This document shows, piece after piece, positions 49,227-58,061 of a DNA stretch of 64,000 bases (its first letter is position 1; each line of letters begins with the position of its first letter). The DNA comes from Hominiventricola aquisgranensis. GTDB taxonomy: Bacteria; Bacillota; Clostridia; Lachnospirales; Lachnospiraceae. The DNA is taken from assembly GCF_040096225.1 (NCBI RefSeq), contig NZ_JBBMFC010000002.1:130738-194737 (forward strand), written 5' to 3'. The notes beneath the pieces were generated by a model, which saw only the letters and a program-made list of their open reading frames with translations, had not been told where the DNA came from and searched no databases. The position numbers and the translations under genes are program-made.

Positions 49227-49280
49227 TATTGTGTGAAGATGCTGAAAATTAAAAAAATAACTATGGAGGGATCTGACATC

Positions 49281-50648
49281 ATGTTAGAGAAAGTGTTTAA
49301 GCTGAGGGAGAATCACACTACAGTGAAAACAGAGATTCTGGCAGGTATTACTACATTTATGACCATGGCGTATATCCTGGCAGTCAATCCGAACGTATTA
49401 AGTGCAGCGGGCATGGATCGAGGAGCTGTATTTACCGCGACTGTACTTGCTTCATTTCTGGGAACGGCATGCATGGCATTGTTTGCCAACTATCCGTTTG
49501 CTCTCGCACCAGGTATGGGACTTAATGCATATTTTGCATATACAGTAGTCATCGGTATGGGGTATCCGTGGCAGGCAGCTCTGGCAGCTGTATTTGTAGA
49601 AGGTCTGATCTTCATTGTACTGTCTGTATTTAATGTAAGAGAGGCAATCTTCAATTCTATTCCTATGAACCTGAAAAAAGCGGTATCTGTAGGAATTGGA
49701 TTCTTTATCGCATTTATCGGCCTGCAGAATGCCAAAATCGTAGTTGGCGGTGCAACGCTGGTACAGCTGTTCTCACTGGATGCAGTTGAGGGTGCAACGA
49801 TGAATGATGCAGGAATCTGTGTCCTGCTGGCGATCATTGGTGTATTTATTACAGCTATTCTGGTGCTCAAAGAAGTAAAGGGAAATATCCTCTGGGGTAT
49901 TCTGATCACCTGGCTTCTGGGCATTATCTGTCAGTTTACCGGTCTGTATGTACCGAATGCTGAGATCGGATATTACAGTCTTCTGCCGGACTTCTCCGCA
50001 GGACTGTCCATTCCGAGCCTGGCTCCGATCTTTATGAAGCTTGACTTTACAGCCATTCCGATTGCTGAGTTTGTAGTGATCATTTTTGCATTCCTGTTCG
50101 TGGATATTTTTGATACTCTGGGAACCTTGATCGGTGTGGCTTCCAAGGCAGACATGCTGGATGATGAAGGCAGATTGCCACGCATCAAAGGTGCTTTGAT
50201 GGCAGATGCGGTTGCAACGACCGCTGGTGCTGTGATGGGTACTTCCACCACAACCACTTTTGTAGAGAGTGCATCCGGAGTTACAGAAGGAGGAAGAACA
50301 GGTCTGACTTCCATGACCACGGCGATTCTGTTCCTGCTGTCTCTGCTGTTGTCCCCGGTGTTCCTGGCTATTCCGTCCTTCGCAACTGCTCCGGCACTGA
50401 TCATCGTAGGATTCTACATGGTAAATCAGGTAGGTCTGATCGATTTTACAGATTATGCAGAAGGCATCCCGGCATTCATCTGTATCGCAGCAATGCCGTT
50501 CTTCTACAGCATCTCTGAGGGTATCTCCATGGGTGTGATCTCTTATGTAGTGCTGAATCTGGTGAGCGGAAAAGCAAAAGAGAAGAAGATCAGCCCGGTC
50601 ATGTATGTACTGGCAGTGATGTTCCTGCTGAAATATGTACTGATCTAA
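49281..50648 (+). CDS. NCS2 (AzgA/PbuG-type) purine permease
   Basis: A 455-aa membrane transporter with about 12-13 hydrophobic segments. TEILAGITTFMTMAYILAVNP is the AzgA/PbuG hallmark, and ALAPGMGLNAYFAYTVV, VGIGFFIAFIGLQNAKI, FVDIFDTLGTLIGVA and GTSTTTTFVESASGVTEGGR complete the family set. It probably imports hypoxanthine, guanine or adenine with protons. ATG 49281 has GGAGGG upstream; an in-frame upstream ATG at 49263 is part of the ribosome-site region. Confidence 0.93.
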   Translation: MLEKVFKLRENHTTVKTEILAGITTFMTMAYILAVNPNVLSAAGMDRGAVFTATVLASFLGTACMALFANYPFALAPGMGLNAYFAYTVVIGMGYPWQAALAAVFVEGLIFIVLSVFNVREAIFNSIPMNLKKAVSVGIGFFIAFIGLQNAKIVVGGATLVQLFSLDAVEGATMNDAGICVLLAIIGVFITAILVLKEVKGNILWGILITWLLGIICQFTGLYVPNAEIGYYSLLPDFSAGLSIPSLAPIFMKLDFTAIPIAEFVVIIFAFLFVDIFDTLGTLIGVASKADMLDDEGRLPRIKGALMADAVATTAGAVMGTSTTTTFVESASGVTEGGRTGLTSMTTAILFLLSLLLSPVFLAIPSFATAPALIIVGFYMVNQVGLIDFTDYAEGIPAFICIAAMPFFYSISEGISMGVISYVVLNLVSGKAKEKKISPVMYVLAVMFLLKYVLI

Positions 50649-50705
50649 ACAGTGTAATATGAGTAAATGAAAATTACGGTATTGGTGAAATATCGAAGAA
50701 GAAAA

Positions 50706-50735
50706 AAGACCGGCAGAAATGTCGGTCTCTTTTTC
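50706..50735 (+). terminator. Terminator after the NCS2 permease
   Basis: AGACCGGC and GTCGGTCT form a short stem with loop AGAAAT, followed by CTTTTTC on the plus strand. A-rich flanks on the other side make it usable for the converging greA gene as well. Confidence 0.75.
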
Positions 50736-50754
50736 ATGGAATATTATCGCAAGC

Positions 50755-51258
50755 TTAAAAAGCCCGGATATTATCATCTTCTTCATCGCTGGTATCTTTG
50801 ATCTCTCTAATCTCTACTTCGTAACTATAATCTGAGCTGACCGGAATCATCACCTTATCGCCTACATGATGGCGAAGCAGTGCTTTGCCAAGGGGGGATT
50901 CAATGCTGATGAGATTCTTCATGGAATTACCGCGGATGCTGGTTACGATTTTATAAGTCTCGCATTCGTCATCTTCTGGAATATAGACAGTCACAGTCTT
51001 GTTCAGTCCAATCTCATCAGAAGTAGTATGATCTTCTACAATTACTGCATTTTTCAGAACTCTTTCCAGATAGCGGATCCGGCTGTTGTTAGTTCCGTTT
51101 TCCCTTTTGGCTGCAGAATATTCAAAGTTCTCACTTAAATCGCCCTGGGCTCTGGCTTCGCGTACTGCATCCAGAATTTGTGGACGAAGCACCAGCTTCC
51201 GGTGGTCGATCTCAGCCTGTATTTTTTCAATGTCTTTTGGCGTAAGCTTTTCTTTCAT
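50755..51258 (-). CDS. greA: Transcription elongation factor GreA/GreB family
   Basis: A 167-aa protein. The N-terminal coiled coil (1-75) has AVREARAQGDLSENFEYSAA with the catalytic Asp/Glu pair in GDLSEN, then RIRYLERVLKNAVIV. The C-terminal FKBP-like domain has LISIESPLGKALLRHHVGD. It rescues backtracked RNA polymerase by stimulating transcript cleavage. Spacing and length fit GreA. The acidic C-terminal extension (DTSDEEDDN) is a small addition. Confidence 0.92.
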   Translation of the reverse strand: MKEKLTPKDIEKIQAEIDHRKLVLRPQILDAVREARAQGDLSENFEYSAAKRENGTNNSRIRYLERVLKNAVIVEDHTTSDEIGLNKTVTVYIPEDDECETYKIVTSIRGNSMKNLISIESPLGKALLRHHVGDKVMIPVSSDYSYEVEIREIKDTSDEEDDNIRAF

Positions 51259-51405
51259 AATAGATCATCCTCCTTGCCTCAATAGCATTACTATATCACA
51301 AAAACGAGGAAAGGAACATCATTCTTTGATGATTCCGGTATAACTCCTTCCCATACTGGAAACAATTTCCATATCATATAATAAAGAGTCTGACAAGGAG
51401 GACTT

Positions 51406-51633
51406 ATGATGCAGAAAGTGAACATTCAGTTTCGGGATATTGATTCTGTCCGTGCATTTGTCAATATTATCAATCGGTTTGACGGGGAATTTGATCTTGG
51501 CAGAGGTAATCGGCTTGTAGATGCCAAATCTATTATAGGAATCTGCAGCTGTGACCTTTCCAGACCTGTGGAGTTACTGATCCATTCTGATGACAGGCGG
51601 ATATTGGATGCATTGCAAGGGTACATTGTGTAG
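51406..51633 (+). CDS. HPr-like protein lacking the phosphorylatable histidine
   Basis: A 75-aa protein of HPr size and fold pattern. RLVDAKSIIGICSCDLSRPVELLIHSD aligns with the Ser46 region of HPr (NAKSIMG). The N-terminal GLHARPA active-site loop is replaced by DIDSVRAF, so it cannot accept phosphate from PEP/EI at His15. It could be a Crh-like or unrelated regulatory paralogue. AAGGAGG is 4 bp before ATG 51406 and 7 bp before the in-frame ATG 51409; the latter may be the true start. Confidence 0.8.
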   Translation: MMQKVNIQFRDIDSVRAFVNIINRFDGEFDLGRGNRLVDAKSIIGICSCDLSRPVELLIHSDDRRILDALQGYIV

Positions 51634-51716
51634 GAAAATATACTTTATAACTTCCGATTTTGCACTTGATTATACTTCGGTATGCCGATATAATAAATGC
51701 ATATGGAGGTGGCACC

Positions 51717-52307
51717 ATGATTATTGATGACATTCTTAAAGATGCGAAAATGAGTCGGTATAAGTTAAGTAAAGTCAGCGGTGTTCCGCAGACGACAATA
51801 TCAGATATTTGCAGCGGAAGAACAAAAATGGAGAAATGTTCTGCAGGGACGTTGTATAAACTTGCAAAAGCTCTGAATGTGTCGGTTGATGCACTTCTGG
51901 AAGCAGATGAGCAGAACAGTACATTAAAAGTGGATTATCGGGTTTCTTTTGAAACATTTAAGAGCAATACCTGTCATCAGGTAAAGGATAAAGGGGACCT
52001 TGATTTTATTATTGAGACGTTGGAGACGAATCGAATCAGGGAACTGTACAGAAAAAAATGGTATGCAGAATCATTGTATTTACTTGGAATGGTAGATTAT
52101 CTTTCCAGAGTAAACGATTTGCCGGTGTGTACAAATTATAATGACATACGAAGTAAGAAACTGGAGCAGGAAGTGTATCCTTCCAGTGTGCTGATTCGGG
52201 CGGCAGTGACACATAATGACGAGGTAAAGAAGGAGGCAAAAAAGAAAGCAATTCCTGAATTTTTACGATTTAACATTGTGGAGAGCGAGGTAAGAAATAT
52301 TGTCTGA
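51717..52307 (+). CDS. XRE-family HTH protein, antitoxin-like
   Basis: A 196-aa protein. The N-terminal Cro/C1-type HTH (about 5-62) is MSRYKLSKVSGVPQTTISDI and LYKLAKALNVSVDALLE. The C-terminal 130 residues (helical, containing RELYRKKWYAESLYLLGMVD) have no known domain I can name. ATG 51717 follows GGAGGTGG. Its stop overlaps the TTG start of the next, broken gene by 8 bp, which is the layout of a toxin-antitoxin or AbiE-like pair. A/T-rich relative to flanks. Confidence 0.82.
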   Translation: MIIDDILKDAKMSRYKLSKVSGVPQTTISDICSGRTKMEKCSAGTLYKLAKALNVSVDALLEADEQNSTLKVDYRVSFETFKSNTCHQVKDKGDLDFIIETLETNRIRELYRKKWYAESLYLLGMVDYLSRVNDLPVCTNYNDIRSKKLEQEVYPSSVLIRAAVTHNDEVKKEAKKKAIPEFLRFNIVESEVRNIV

Positions 52308-52712
52308 TACATTATTTACCCGTGATAATCTGGATAGTTGTCTGAAAGAATTAGCGAAAGAATTTCGTAAGATAAACGGGTCTAGAATTCCTGCAGAGAT
52401 TATTTTGATCGGTGGGGCTTCGGTGCTGATCAATTATGGCTTCAGAGAGATGACTTATATGGTGGTTATGATAAGATTCCAGAGTCTTCACGCATATTTA
52501 TAGAAGCTACTTATCAAAATTTGGATCTGGAAGAACTGTATAAGAAGATTCGTGAGGAAGAACGGCAAAATAAAGATATTTTGCTTGAATTTCAGGATCA
52601 TTATCCGGAAGTCCTGAATGGAGACAATCTTGCAGATATTTTAAAAGCGGCGAAAGCTAGGAAAAATGCTACATTTCCTCCACTTGACGCATACGCTGAT
52701 CATAACGTATAA
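52300..52712 (+). pseudogene. Broken nucleotidyltransferase-type (DUF6036/AbiEii-like) gene with internal deletion
   Basis: Starting at TTG 52300 (GAGGTAAG upstream), the frame reads a typical N-terminus up to AEIILIGGASVLINYGFREM, the GG-x-S nucleotidyltransferase start. Near 52458 the coding sense moves to another frame: the first frame degenerates and stops at 52503, while the second reads YGGYDKIPESSRIFIEATYQ and continues to 52712. Together only about 137 codons remain, against roughly 200 in intact relatives as I recall them. The loss of the central part plus a frameshift means no functional enzyme. The upstream XRE gene remains intact. Confidence 0.8.
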
Positions 52713-52773
52713 TTAAAAAATTGAATTGCATAAATAACGCATAATGACATATGAGATAAAGGAGCAAAGACAA

Positions 52774-54159
52774 ATGGCAAGTTTGTGGGGCGGAAGATTT
52801 GAGAAAGACATGGATGAGCTTGTAAAAAAATACAATGCATCCATCTTTTTTGATCAGAGAATGTACAATGAGGATATTGACGGCAGTATTGCCCATGTGA
52901 CCATGCTGGGCAGACAGGGCATCGTATCCGAGGAAGAAAAAGAGCAGATCATTGCAGGTCTGAAAGAGATCAAACAGGAGATCGCAGATGGCAAGATCGT
53001 ATTTAATGTGGATGATGAAGATATTCATATGGGTGTGGAGAGCCGTCTGATCAAGAAGATCGGTGATGTGGGCAAGAAGCTACATACATCCCGAAGCCGT
53101 AACGATCAGTGCCAGGTAGACACCCGGCTGTATCTGAGAAAAGAGATCTATGAGATCCTGAACAGTCTGTGCTATCTGGAGAGCGTGATCCTTAAGAAGG
53201 CAGAGAAATATGCAGATCAGATTACGGTTGGTTTTACTCATTTGCAGCATGCACAGCCGATCACCATCGGATTCATCTTTATGGCATATTTCCAGATGTT
53301 CAAGCGTGACATCGAGCGTCTGAATGATGCACTGGAGAGAATGAATTACAATCCGCTGGGAGCCTGTGCACTGGCAGGAACTACCATGCCCATTGACCGT
53401 CATCTGACCAGTGAGCTGCTGGGCTTCAAAGCACCGACAGAGAATGCTATGGATACAGTCAGTGATCGCGATTACAGCCTGGAATTTTTAAGCGATGCAT
53501 CAATTTCCATGATGCATCTGTCCCGCTGGGCAGAGGAGTTCGCATGGTGGAATTCTTCTGAGTTTTCTTATATTGCCATTGATGACAGTTTCTGCACGGG
53601 AAGTAGCATTATGCCCCAGAAGAAGAACCCGGATATGGCAGAGCTGATCCGTGGAAAAGTGGGTCGTGTATACGGAGATCTGATGCAGCTTCTGACTGTT
53701 ATGAAAGGAACTGCGCTGGCTTACAATAAGGATTTCCAGGAGGACAAAGAGAGTCTGTTCGATGCAGTTGATACGTGGAAAGCAACCATTGATATTTTTG
53801 CAAAGATGTTAGATAAGACGGAATTCCGTATGGATCAGATTGAGAAGCAGTTAGGCAAAGGTTTCTTGAATGCAACAGATATCGCAGAACATTTTGCAAA
53901 ACAGGGGATTCCGTTCCGTGAGGCACATTCTATTGTTGGACATATGGTAAAAATGTGTGAGAATAAGAATTGCGATTTTGAAGATCTGACAGATGAAGAT
54001 CTGCAGTCGATCGACAGTCGTGTGACCAAAGAGCTTCTGGGCGATATCAGCATCAAGAACTGTGTGGATGCACGGGTATCCTTCGGCGGAACTGCTCCGT
54101 CTGAGGTGCGTCGTCAGATCAAAGTCGGCAGAGAATGGCTGAACAGTCTGGAGAAATAA
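52774..54159 (+). CDS. argH: Argininosuccinate lyase
   Basis: A 461-aa enzyme of normal length, cleaving argininosuccinate to arginine and fumarate. It begins SLWGGRFEKDMDELVKKYNA. HTSRSRNDQ, GFTHLQHAQPIT with the catalytic His, and the fumarase-superfamily signature GSSIMPQKKNPD with the catalytic Ser are all intact. ATG 52774 has AAGGAG 10 bp upstream. No argG neighbours it in the window and no arginine-repressor site was recognised. Confidence 0.97.
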   Translation: MASLWGGRFEKDMDELVKKYNASIFFDQRMYNEDIDGSIAHVTMLGRQGIVSEEEKEQIIAGLKEIKQEIADGKIVFNVDDEDIHMGVESRLIKKIGDVGKKLHTSRSRNDQCQVDTRLYLRKEIYEILNSLCYLESVILKKAEKYADQITVGFTHLQHAQPITIGFIFMAYFQMFKRDIERLNDALERMNYNPLGACALAGTTMPIDRHLTSELLGFKAPTENAMDTVSDRDYSLEFLSDASISMMHLSRWAEEFAWWNSSEFSYIAIDDSFCTGSSIMPQKKNPDMAELIRGKVGRVYGDLMQLLTVMKGTALAYNKDFQEDKESLFDAVDTWKATIDIFAKMLDKTEFRMDQIEKQLGKGFLNATDIAEHFAKQGIPFREAHSIVGHMVKMCENKNCDFEDLTDEDLQSIDSRVTKELLGDISIKNCVDARVSFGGTAPSEVRRQIKVGREWLNSLEK

Positions 54160-54166
54160 TTCAATT

Positions 54167-54964
54167 ATGAAGATTGCTTTGGGACAGATGCATATCCGTT
54201 GGGAAGATAAGGCGGCAAATCTTGCCAGAGTAGAGAACTGGGTGGAACTTCTGAAAGAGAAGAACATAGATCTCTTCGTACTGCCGGAGATGAGCCTTAC
54301 AGGGTTTTCCATGCATACGGAACTGACAAAAGAGACAGATAACATCACAGTGGCAGAAGCAGAAAGACTTGCCCGTAAGTATCAGATGGCTGTGGGAATC
54401 GGCTGGGTGAAAGATGTGGGAAAGTTCTGCGAGAACCGATATTCCATTGTGACACCGGAAGGTGAGATTCTGGAATACACGAAGCTCCACCCGTTTAGTT
54501 ACAGTGGGGAAGATCGGTATTTTCAGGGAGGGACTTTACTTCCGGTGTGCGAATATAGAGGATATCATCTGGGAGTGCAGATCTGTTATGATCTGCGTTT
54601 TCCGGAAGCCTTTCAGGCTTTGTCCCGTCAGGCAGATCTGATCCTTGTCCCGGCAAACTGGCCGGGAAGAAGACGTGAGCACTGGATCAGTCTTTTACAG
54701 GCGAGAGCCATCGAAAACCAGTGTTACATTGCAGGAGTAAATTGTGTGGGAGATATGGATGGTCAGACATACACGGGGGATTCAAGACTGTATGGACCAG
54801 ATGGAGCGCTGTGCAGCGGGGAGACATTGATGCCTGCCGATGCACAGCCGGGCGAGTGTGCGTTTATTTATGAGATTGACGATCAGGTAAAGAAAGTCAG
54901 AACACAGTTTCCGGTAAAGAAGGACCGGAGAGACGCACTGTACCGTCAGTTTTATGAAATATAA
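54167..54964 (+). CDS. Carbon-nitrogen hydrolase (nitrilase superfamily, omega-amidase-like)
   Basis: A 265-aa hydrolase with the Glu-Lys-Cys triad: Glu in FVLPEMSLTGFS, Lys in EYTKLHPFSY, Cys in QICYDLRFPEAF. The length and the KLHPFSYSGEDRYFQGG segment fit the YafV/omega-amidase branch, which hydrolyses alpha-ketoglutaramate and similar amides. It starts 7 bp after argH, so probably the same operon. Confidence 0.88.
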   Translation: MKIALGQMHIRWEDKAANLARVENWVELLKEKNIDLFVLPEMSLTGFSMHTELTKETDNITVAEAERLARKYQMAVGIGWVKDVGKFCENRYSIVTPEGEILEYTKLHPFSYSGEDRYFQGGTLLPVCEYRGYHLGVQICYDLRFPEAFQALSRQADLILVPANWPGRRREHWISLLQARAIENQCYIAGVNCVGDMDGQTYTGDSRLYGPDGALCSGETLMPADAQPGECAFIYEIDDQVKKVRTQFPVKKDRRDALYRQFYEI

Positions 54965-55022
54965 GAATTCCCATAGACTTACAGAGAATATACAAAACAA
55001 CAGATGGGGAAGGTAAAAACAT

Positions 55023-55724
55023 ATGTATGAAAGTGGAGATCAGGCAAAAAAGGGAACCAACCAGGAACTGGAAATTCTGGCGTCCATGACATCAGAGGAG
55101 AGAGATCTTCTTCTGGGAAGAGTTCAGCCTTTTATGAAGCTGATGATGCAGTATCGTTGTGCGATTCGTGAGATGGAGACCAAGCTGCAGGTGTTAAATG
55201 ATGAGTTTTCCCTGCAGCATGAGCGAAATCCATTTGAGTCCATTGAGAGTCGTGTCAAAGAACCTATGAGTATCATTGAAAAAATGCGTCGCCGGGGCTG
55301 GGATCTGACTGTAGATAATATTGAAGACAAGTTAAATGATGTGGCAGGTGTCCGCGTGATCTGTTCCTTCGTGGAGGATATCTATTATCTGGCAGATATG
55401 CTGGCAGCGCAGGATGATCTGAATGTGCTTCAGGTGAAGGATTATATCAAACATCCCAAAGATAATGGATATCGTAGTCTCCATCTGATCATCGGTATTC
55501 CGATCTTCTTATCCAGTGAGAAGAAATATGTGCGGGTAGAAGTGCAGTTTCGTACGATTGCCATGGACTTCTGGGCGAGTCTGGACCACAAGCTGAAATA
55601 CAAGAAAAATGTAAAAAATCCGGAACTGATCGCAGCAGAGCTGAAAAAATGTGCTGATACCATCAGCAGTGTGGATCTGCGCATGCAGGAGATCCGTAAT
55701 ATGATGGAAGAAGGGGAAATGTAA
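55023..55724 (+). CDS. relQ: Small alarmone synthetase, GTP pyrophosphokinase
   Basis: A 233-aa single-domain (p)ppGpp synthetase. Substrate loop SRVKEPMSIIEKMRRRG, VAGVRVICSFVEDIYYLAD, KDYIKHPKDNGYRSLHLIIG and catalytic EVQFRTIAMDFWASLDHKLK are all present. The C-terminal helix fits tetramer-forming RelQ/YjbM. No hydrolase or TGS domain. GGGGAAGG precedes the ATG. It is a clear contrast to the divergent RelA/SpoT protein at 19.3 kb. Confidence 0.95.
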   Translation: MYESGDQAKKGTNQELEILASMTSEERDLLLGRVQPFMKLMMQYRCAIREMETKLQVLNDEFSLQHERNPFESIESRVKEPMSIIEKMRRRGWDLTVDNIEDKLNDVAGVRVICSFVEDIYYLADMLAAQDDLNVLQVKDYIKHPKDNGYRSLHLIIGIPIFLSSEKKYVRVEVQFRTIAMDFWASLDHKLKYKKNVKNPELIAAELKKCADTISSVDLRMQEIRNMMEEGEM

Positions 55725-55826
55725 GATATTTCAGATAATCTTTCGGAAATCTTAATAATTTCATTGCCTGAATTTAAAAAACATGGGTTATACTACTCCC
55801 ATCAAGACAGAAAGAGGGTGGCAGTG

Positions 55827-56165
55827 ATGCTCATAGGAAAAGTTCGGATGATTTATTTGCTGACAGCTATGCTGGCAGTAGGTGCAGGGGCAGGATTTGC
55901 ATCTCATGAAGAGACCATGCTGCAGGTGCAGGCTGCAGAAGAAGCTGCCCTGGAGGAAAACACGCAGACAACGGGATACAGCACCGGTTCTATGGAAAAA
56001 GAGTATAACAGACAGTGTCAGACCGAGGAAGAACTGACAGAGACACTAGAGGAAAAAGAGACTTCCGGTGCAGATACGGAAGAACTGGATAATCTGAAAG
56101 GACAGATCCGAAATGTACAGCTTCAGCAGCAGATTCTGAAAGCCAGAATGGAAGCACAGGGCTAG
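55827..56165 (+). CDS. Small secreted or anchored protein, unrecognised
   Basis: A 112-aa protein. A hydrophobic segment (MIYLLTAMLAVGAGAGFA, residues 8-25) works as a signal peptide or anchor. The remainder is hydrophilic, Glu/Gln-rich and probably helical (EEELTETLEEKETSGADTEE, then NLKGQIRNVQLQQQILKARM), suggesting a coiled coil. No domain recognised. ATG 55827 follows GAGGGTGG. It lies between relQ and a promoter-terminator segment, so it may be a separate transcript. Confidence 0.65.
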   Translation: MLIGKVRMIYLLTAMLAVGAGAGFASHEETMLQVQAAEEAALEENTQTTGYSTGSMEKEYNRQCQTEEELTETLEEKETSGADTEELDNLKGQIRNVQLQQQILKARMEAQG

Positions 56166-56237
56166 ACAAGTAACATTTGGTACAGTATAATATCATACAT
56201 GTAAGAGAAGAGGGAATGCTTACAGCATTCCCGTTTT
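56163..56237 (+). promoter_or_regulatory. Promoter followed at once by a terminator hairpin, upstream of the crp/fnr gene
   Basis: -35 TAGACA (56163-56168), 17-bp spacer, -10 TATAAT (56186-56191). About 20 bp later GGGAATGC (56212-56219) pairs with GCATTCCC (56225-56232), followed by GTTTTC. TGTAAG (56200) can pair instead with CTTACA (56219-56224), giving an alternative fold. The gene starts at 56266, so this may be an attenuator, or the hairpin may simply end the upstream transcript. Confidence 0.55.
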
Positions 56238-56265
56238 CGTGTCTGAAAAAGAGGGTTAACAAAGG

Positions 56266-56943
56266 ATGAAAGATTATCTGAAGAGCAGTCTGTTCCGCCA
56301 GATCACCAGGGAGGAAGCAGAGAGAATGCTGGAATGTTCCAAATCACAGGTAAGAGAATATACGGCGGGAAGTGTGATCTTCGGAGAAGAAGACAGATCC
56401 CGGTATCTGTATTTATTATTGGATGGAAAAGTACAGATTGCCAAGCATCTTCCCTCCGGTAAGCGTAATTTGTTGTTTCAGATCCATGAATTGGAAGTGT
56501 TTGGTGAGTGCTTTTCTGTGGCAGGAGATGAATATTGCTGGTATGAGGCGGTGGCAGTGAAGACTTCAAAAGTGCTGGTGCTGCCCAGTCAGTTCGTCTA
56601 TGGATTCTGCGAAAATGCCTGTGAGCATCATCGGATGCTGGTACGGAATCTGTTGGATATTGAGGCGAGAAACAACCTGCAGATGACAAAGAAACTTCAT
56701 ATTATTACCAATACCACTCTGCGTCAGAAGATTGCTCTGTGGCTGATGGACAACAGCCTCGATCAGAAGCAGGTCATTATGGATATGAACCGGGAAGAAC
56801 TGGCAGATTATCTGGGAGTGACCAGACCATCTCTGTCCCGAACCATGATGGAGCTTCAGAAGATGGGACTGATCAAAGTGGATGGACGTAAAGTATGGAT
56901 CATGGACATGGAAGAACTTGGAAAGATAATGGAAGATGAATGA
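56266..56943 (+). CDS. Crp/Fnr-family transcriptional regulator
   Basis: A 225-aa regulator. An N-terminal cyclic-nucleotide-binding-like domain (AGSVIFGEEDRSRYLYLLLDG, then EVFGECFSVAG) is followed by a C-terminal HTH (MNREELADYLGVTRPSLSRTMMEL). No cluster of N-terminal cysteines for an FNR-type Fe-S centre is visible; single Cys residues occur at scattered positions. It overlaps the DUF362 gene by 4 bp, so it probably controls its own operon. Confidence 0.9.
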   Translation: MKDYLKSSLFRQITREEAERMLECSKSQVREYTAGSVIFGEEDRSRYLYLLLDGKVQIAKHLPSGKRNLLFQIHELEVFGECFSVAGDEYCWYEAVAVKTSKVLVLPSQFVYGFCENACEHHRMLVRNLLDIEARNNLQMTKKLHIITNTTLRQKIALWLMDNSLDQKQVIMDMNREELADYLGVTRPSLSRTMMELQKMGLIKVDGRKVWIMDMEELGKIMEDE

Positions 56944-58061
56944 TGAAGAAAAATGAGATCTTGGTGACCTATGGAACTGACTATGTAAATATGACCGAAG
57001 AGCTGCTCCGTGAGGCAGGGCTTGCGGAGCTGATTGGTGACCGGAACAGACGGATCGGTATCAAACCTAATCTGGTGGCACCGGTGCTGGCAGCCGAAGG
57101 CGGAACCACCCACCCGGAAGTGGTGGAGGGATTGATCCGGTATCTGCAGGCAAATGGATTTCAGGATCTGACGATCATGGAGGGCTCCTGGGTGGGAGAT
57201 AAGACAGAGGAATCCTTTGAAGTCTGTGGCTATAACGAACTGGCAGAGAAATATCAGGTAAAGCTGATCGATGCTCAGAAGGAACCTGCAGTAACCATGG
57301 ATTGTGGCGGATTGGAACTTCATATTTGTCGTTGTGCCACGGAAGTGGACTATATGATCAACGTTCCGGTGATGAAAGGACACTGTCAGACAAAAATTAC
57401 CTGTGCATTGAAAAACATGAAAGGCATGCTGCCTAATTCTGAGAAACGCAGATTTCATGCCATGGGTCTTCATGATCCCATTGGTCATCTAGCTCTTGGC
57501 ATTTCTCAGAATTTTATTCTGGTGGACAGTATCTGTGGAGACCTGTGTTTTGAGGATGGAGGTAATCCATCAAAGATGGATCGGATATTTGCGTGTCTGG
57601 ATCCGGTATTATGTGATTCCTATGTGTGTCGGCTTCTGGAGTATGACACTAAGGAAGTGCCCTATATAGGGATTGCGGAGCGGATGGGAGCTGGATCCAC
57701 AGATCTTACCCAAGCCAGGATCCTGGAACTGCATGCACCTCTTCATAAGAGGGAAGAGGCAAGACCGGATAAGGAGCGTATGGTACGGCTGGCGGAACTG
57801 GCAGAAGATGTGGATTCCTGCAGCGCTTGCTATGGCTATCTGATCCCGGCACTGAATATGTTGGAACAGGATGGATTGCTCAAGGATTTTAAGGAAAAGA
57901 TCTGTATCGGACAGGGATATCGCGGAAAGAGTGGTAACCTAGGAGTTGGCAACTGTACAAAAGCATTTACACACAGTCTGAAAGGATGCCCGCCAACGGA
58001 GATTGAGATGTACGAATTTTTGAAAGCATATATCAAAGAAACAGGGAGACGGGAAGGATGA
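56940..58061 (+). CDS. DUF362 domain protein
   Basis: A 373-aa cytoplasmic protein matching DUF362: IGIKPNLVAP with GGTTHPEVVEGLIRYL, MEGSWVGDKTEESFEVCGYN, VPVMKGHCQTKITCALKNMK and DSICGDLCFEDGGNPSKMD. A C-terminal SCSACYG motif replaces the ferredoxin domain found in longer members. The function of the family is not established; electron transfer or tRNA-related roles have been proposed. It overlaps both neighbours (crp-like and hflX) by 4 bp, so the three are translationally coupled. Confidence 0.88.
   Translation: MMKKNEILVTYGTDYVNMTEELLREAGLAELIGDRNRRIGIKPNLVAPVLAAEGGTTHPEVVEGLIRYLQANGFQDLTIMEGSWVGDKTEESFEVCGYNELAEKYQVKLIDAQKEPAVTMDCGGLELHICRCATEVDYMINVPVMKGHCQTKITCALKNMKGMLPNSEKRRFHAMGLHDPIGHLALGISQNFILVDSICGDLCFEDGGNPSKMDRIFACLDPVLCDSYVCRLLEYDTKEVPYIGIAERMGAGSTDLTQARILELHAPLHKREEARPDKERMVRLAELAEDVDSCSACYGYLIPALNMLEQDGLLKDFKEKICIGQGYRGKSGNLGVGNCTKAFTHSLKGCPPTEIEMYEFLKAYIKETGRREG

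Noticed and set aside
49104..49280. Guanine (purine) riboswitch upstream of the NCS2 purine permease
   Set aside because: The region has a promoter and a long hairpin but not the three-way-junction core or the conserved loop sequences of purine riboswitches.
49773..50786. Long open frame antisense to the NCS2 permease
   Set aside because: It is compositionally a shadow of the permease (Cys/His/Gln-rich), has no ribosome site and no recognisable domain. Similar long antisense frames over the hydrogenase, rnr and BMP genes were rejected for the same reason.
55725..55826. Terminator after relQ from the AAGAT/ATCTT-like repeats
   Set aside because: The pairing is interrupted and short, with no T-run; not strong enough to list.
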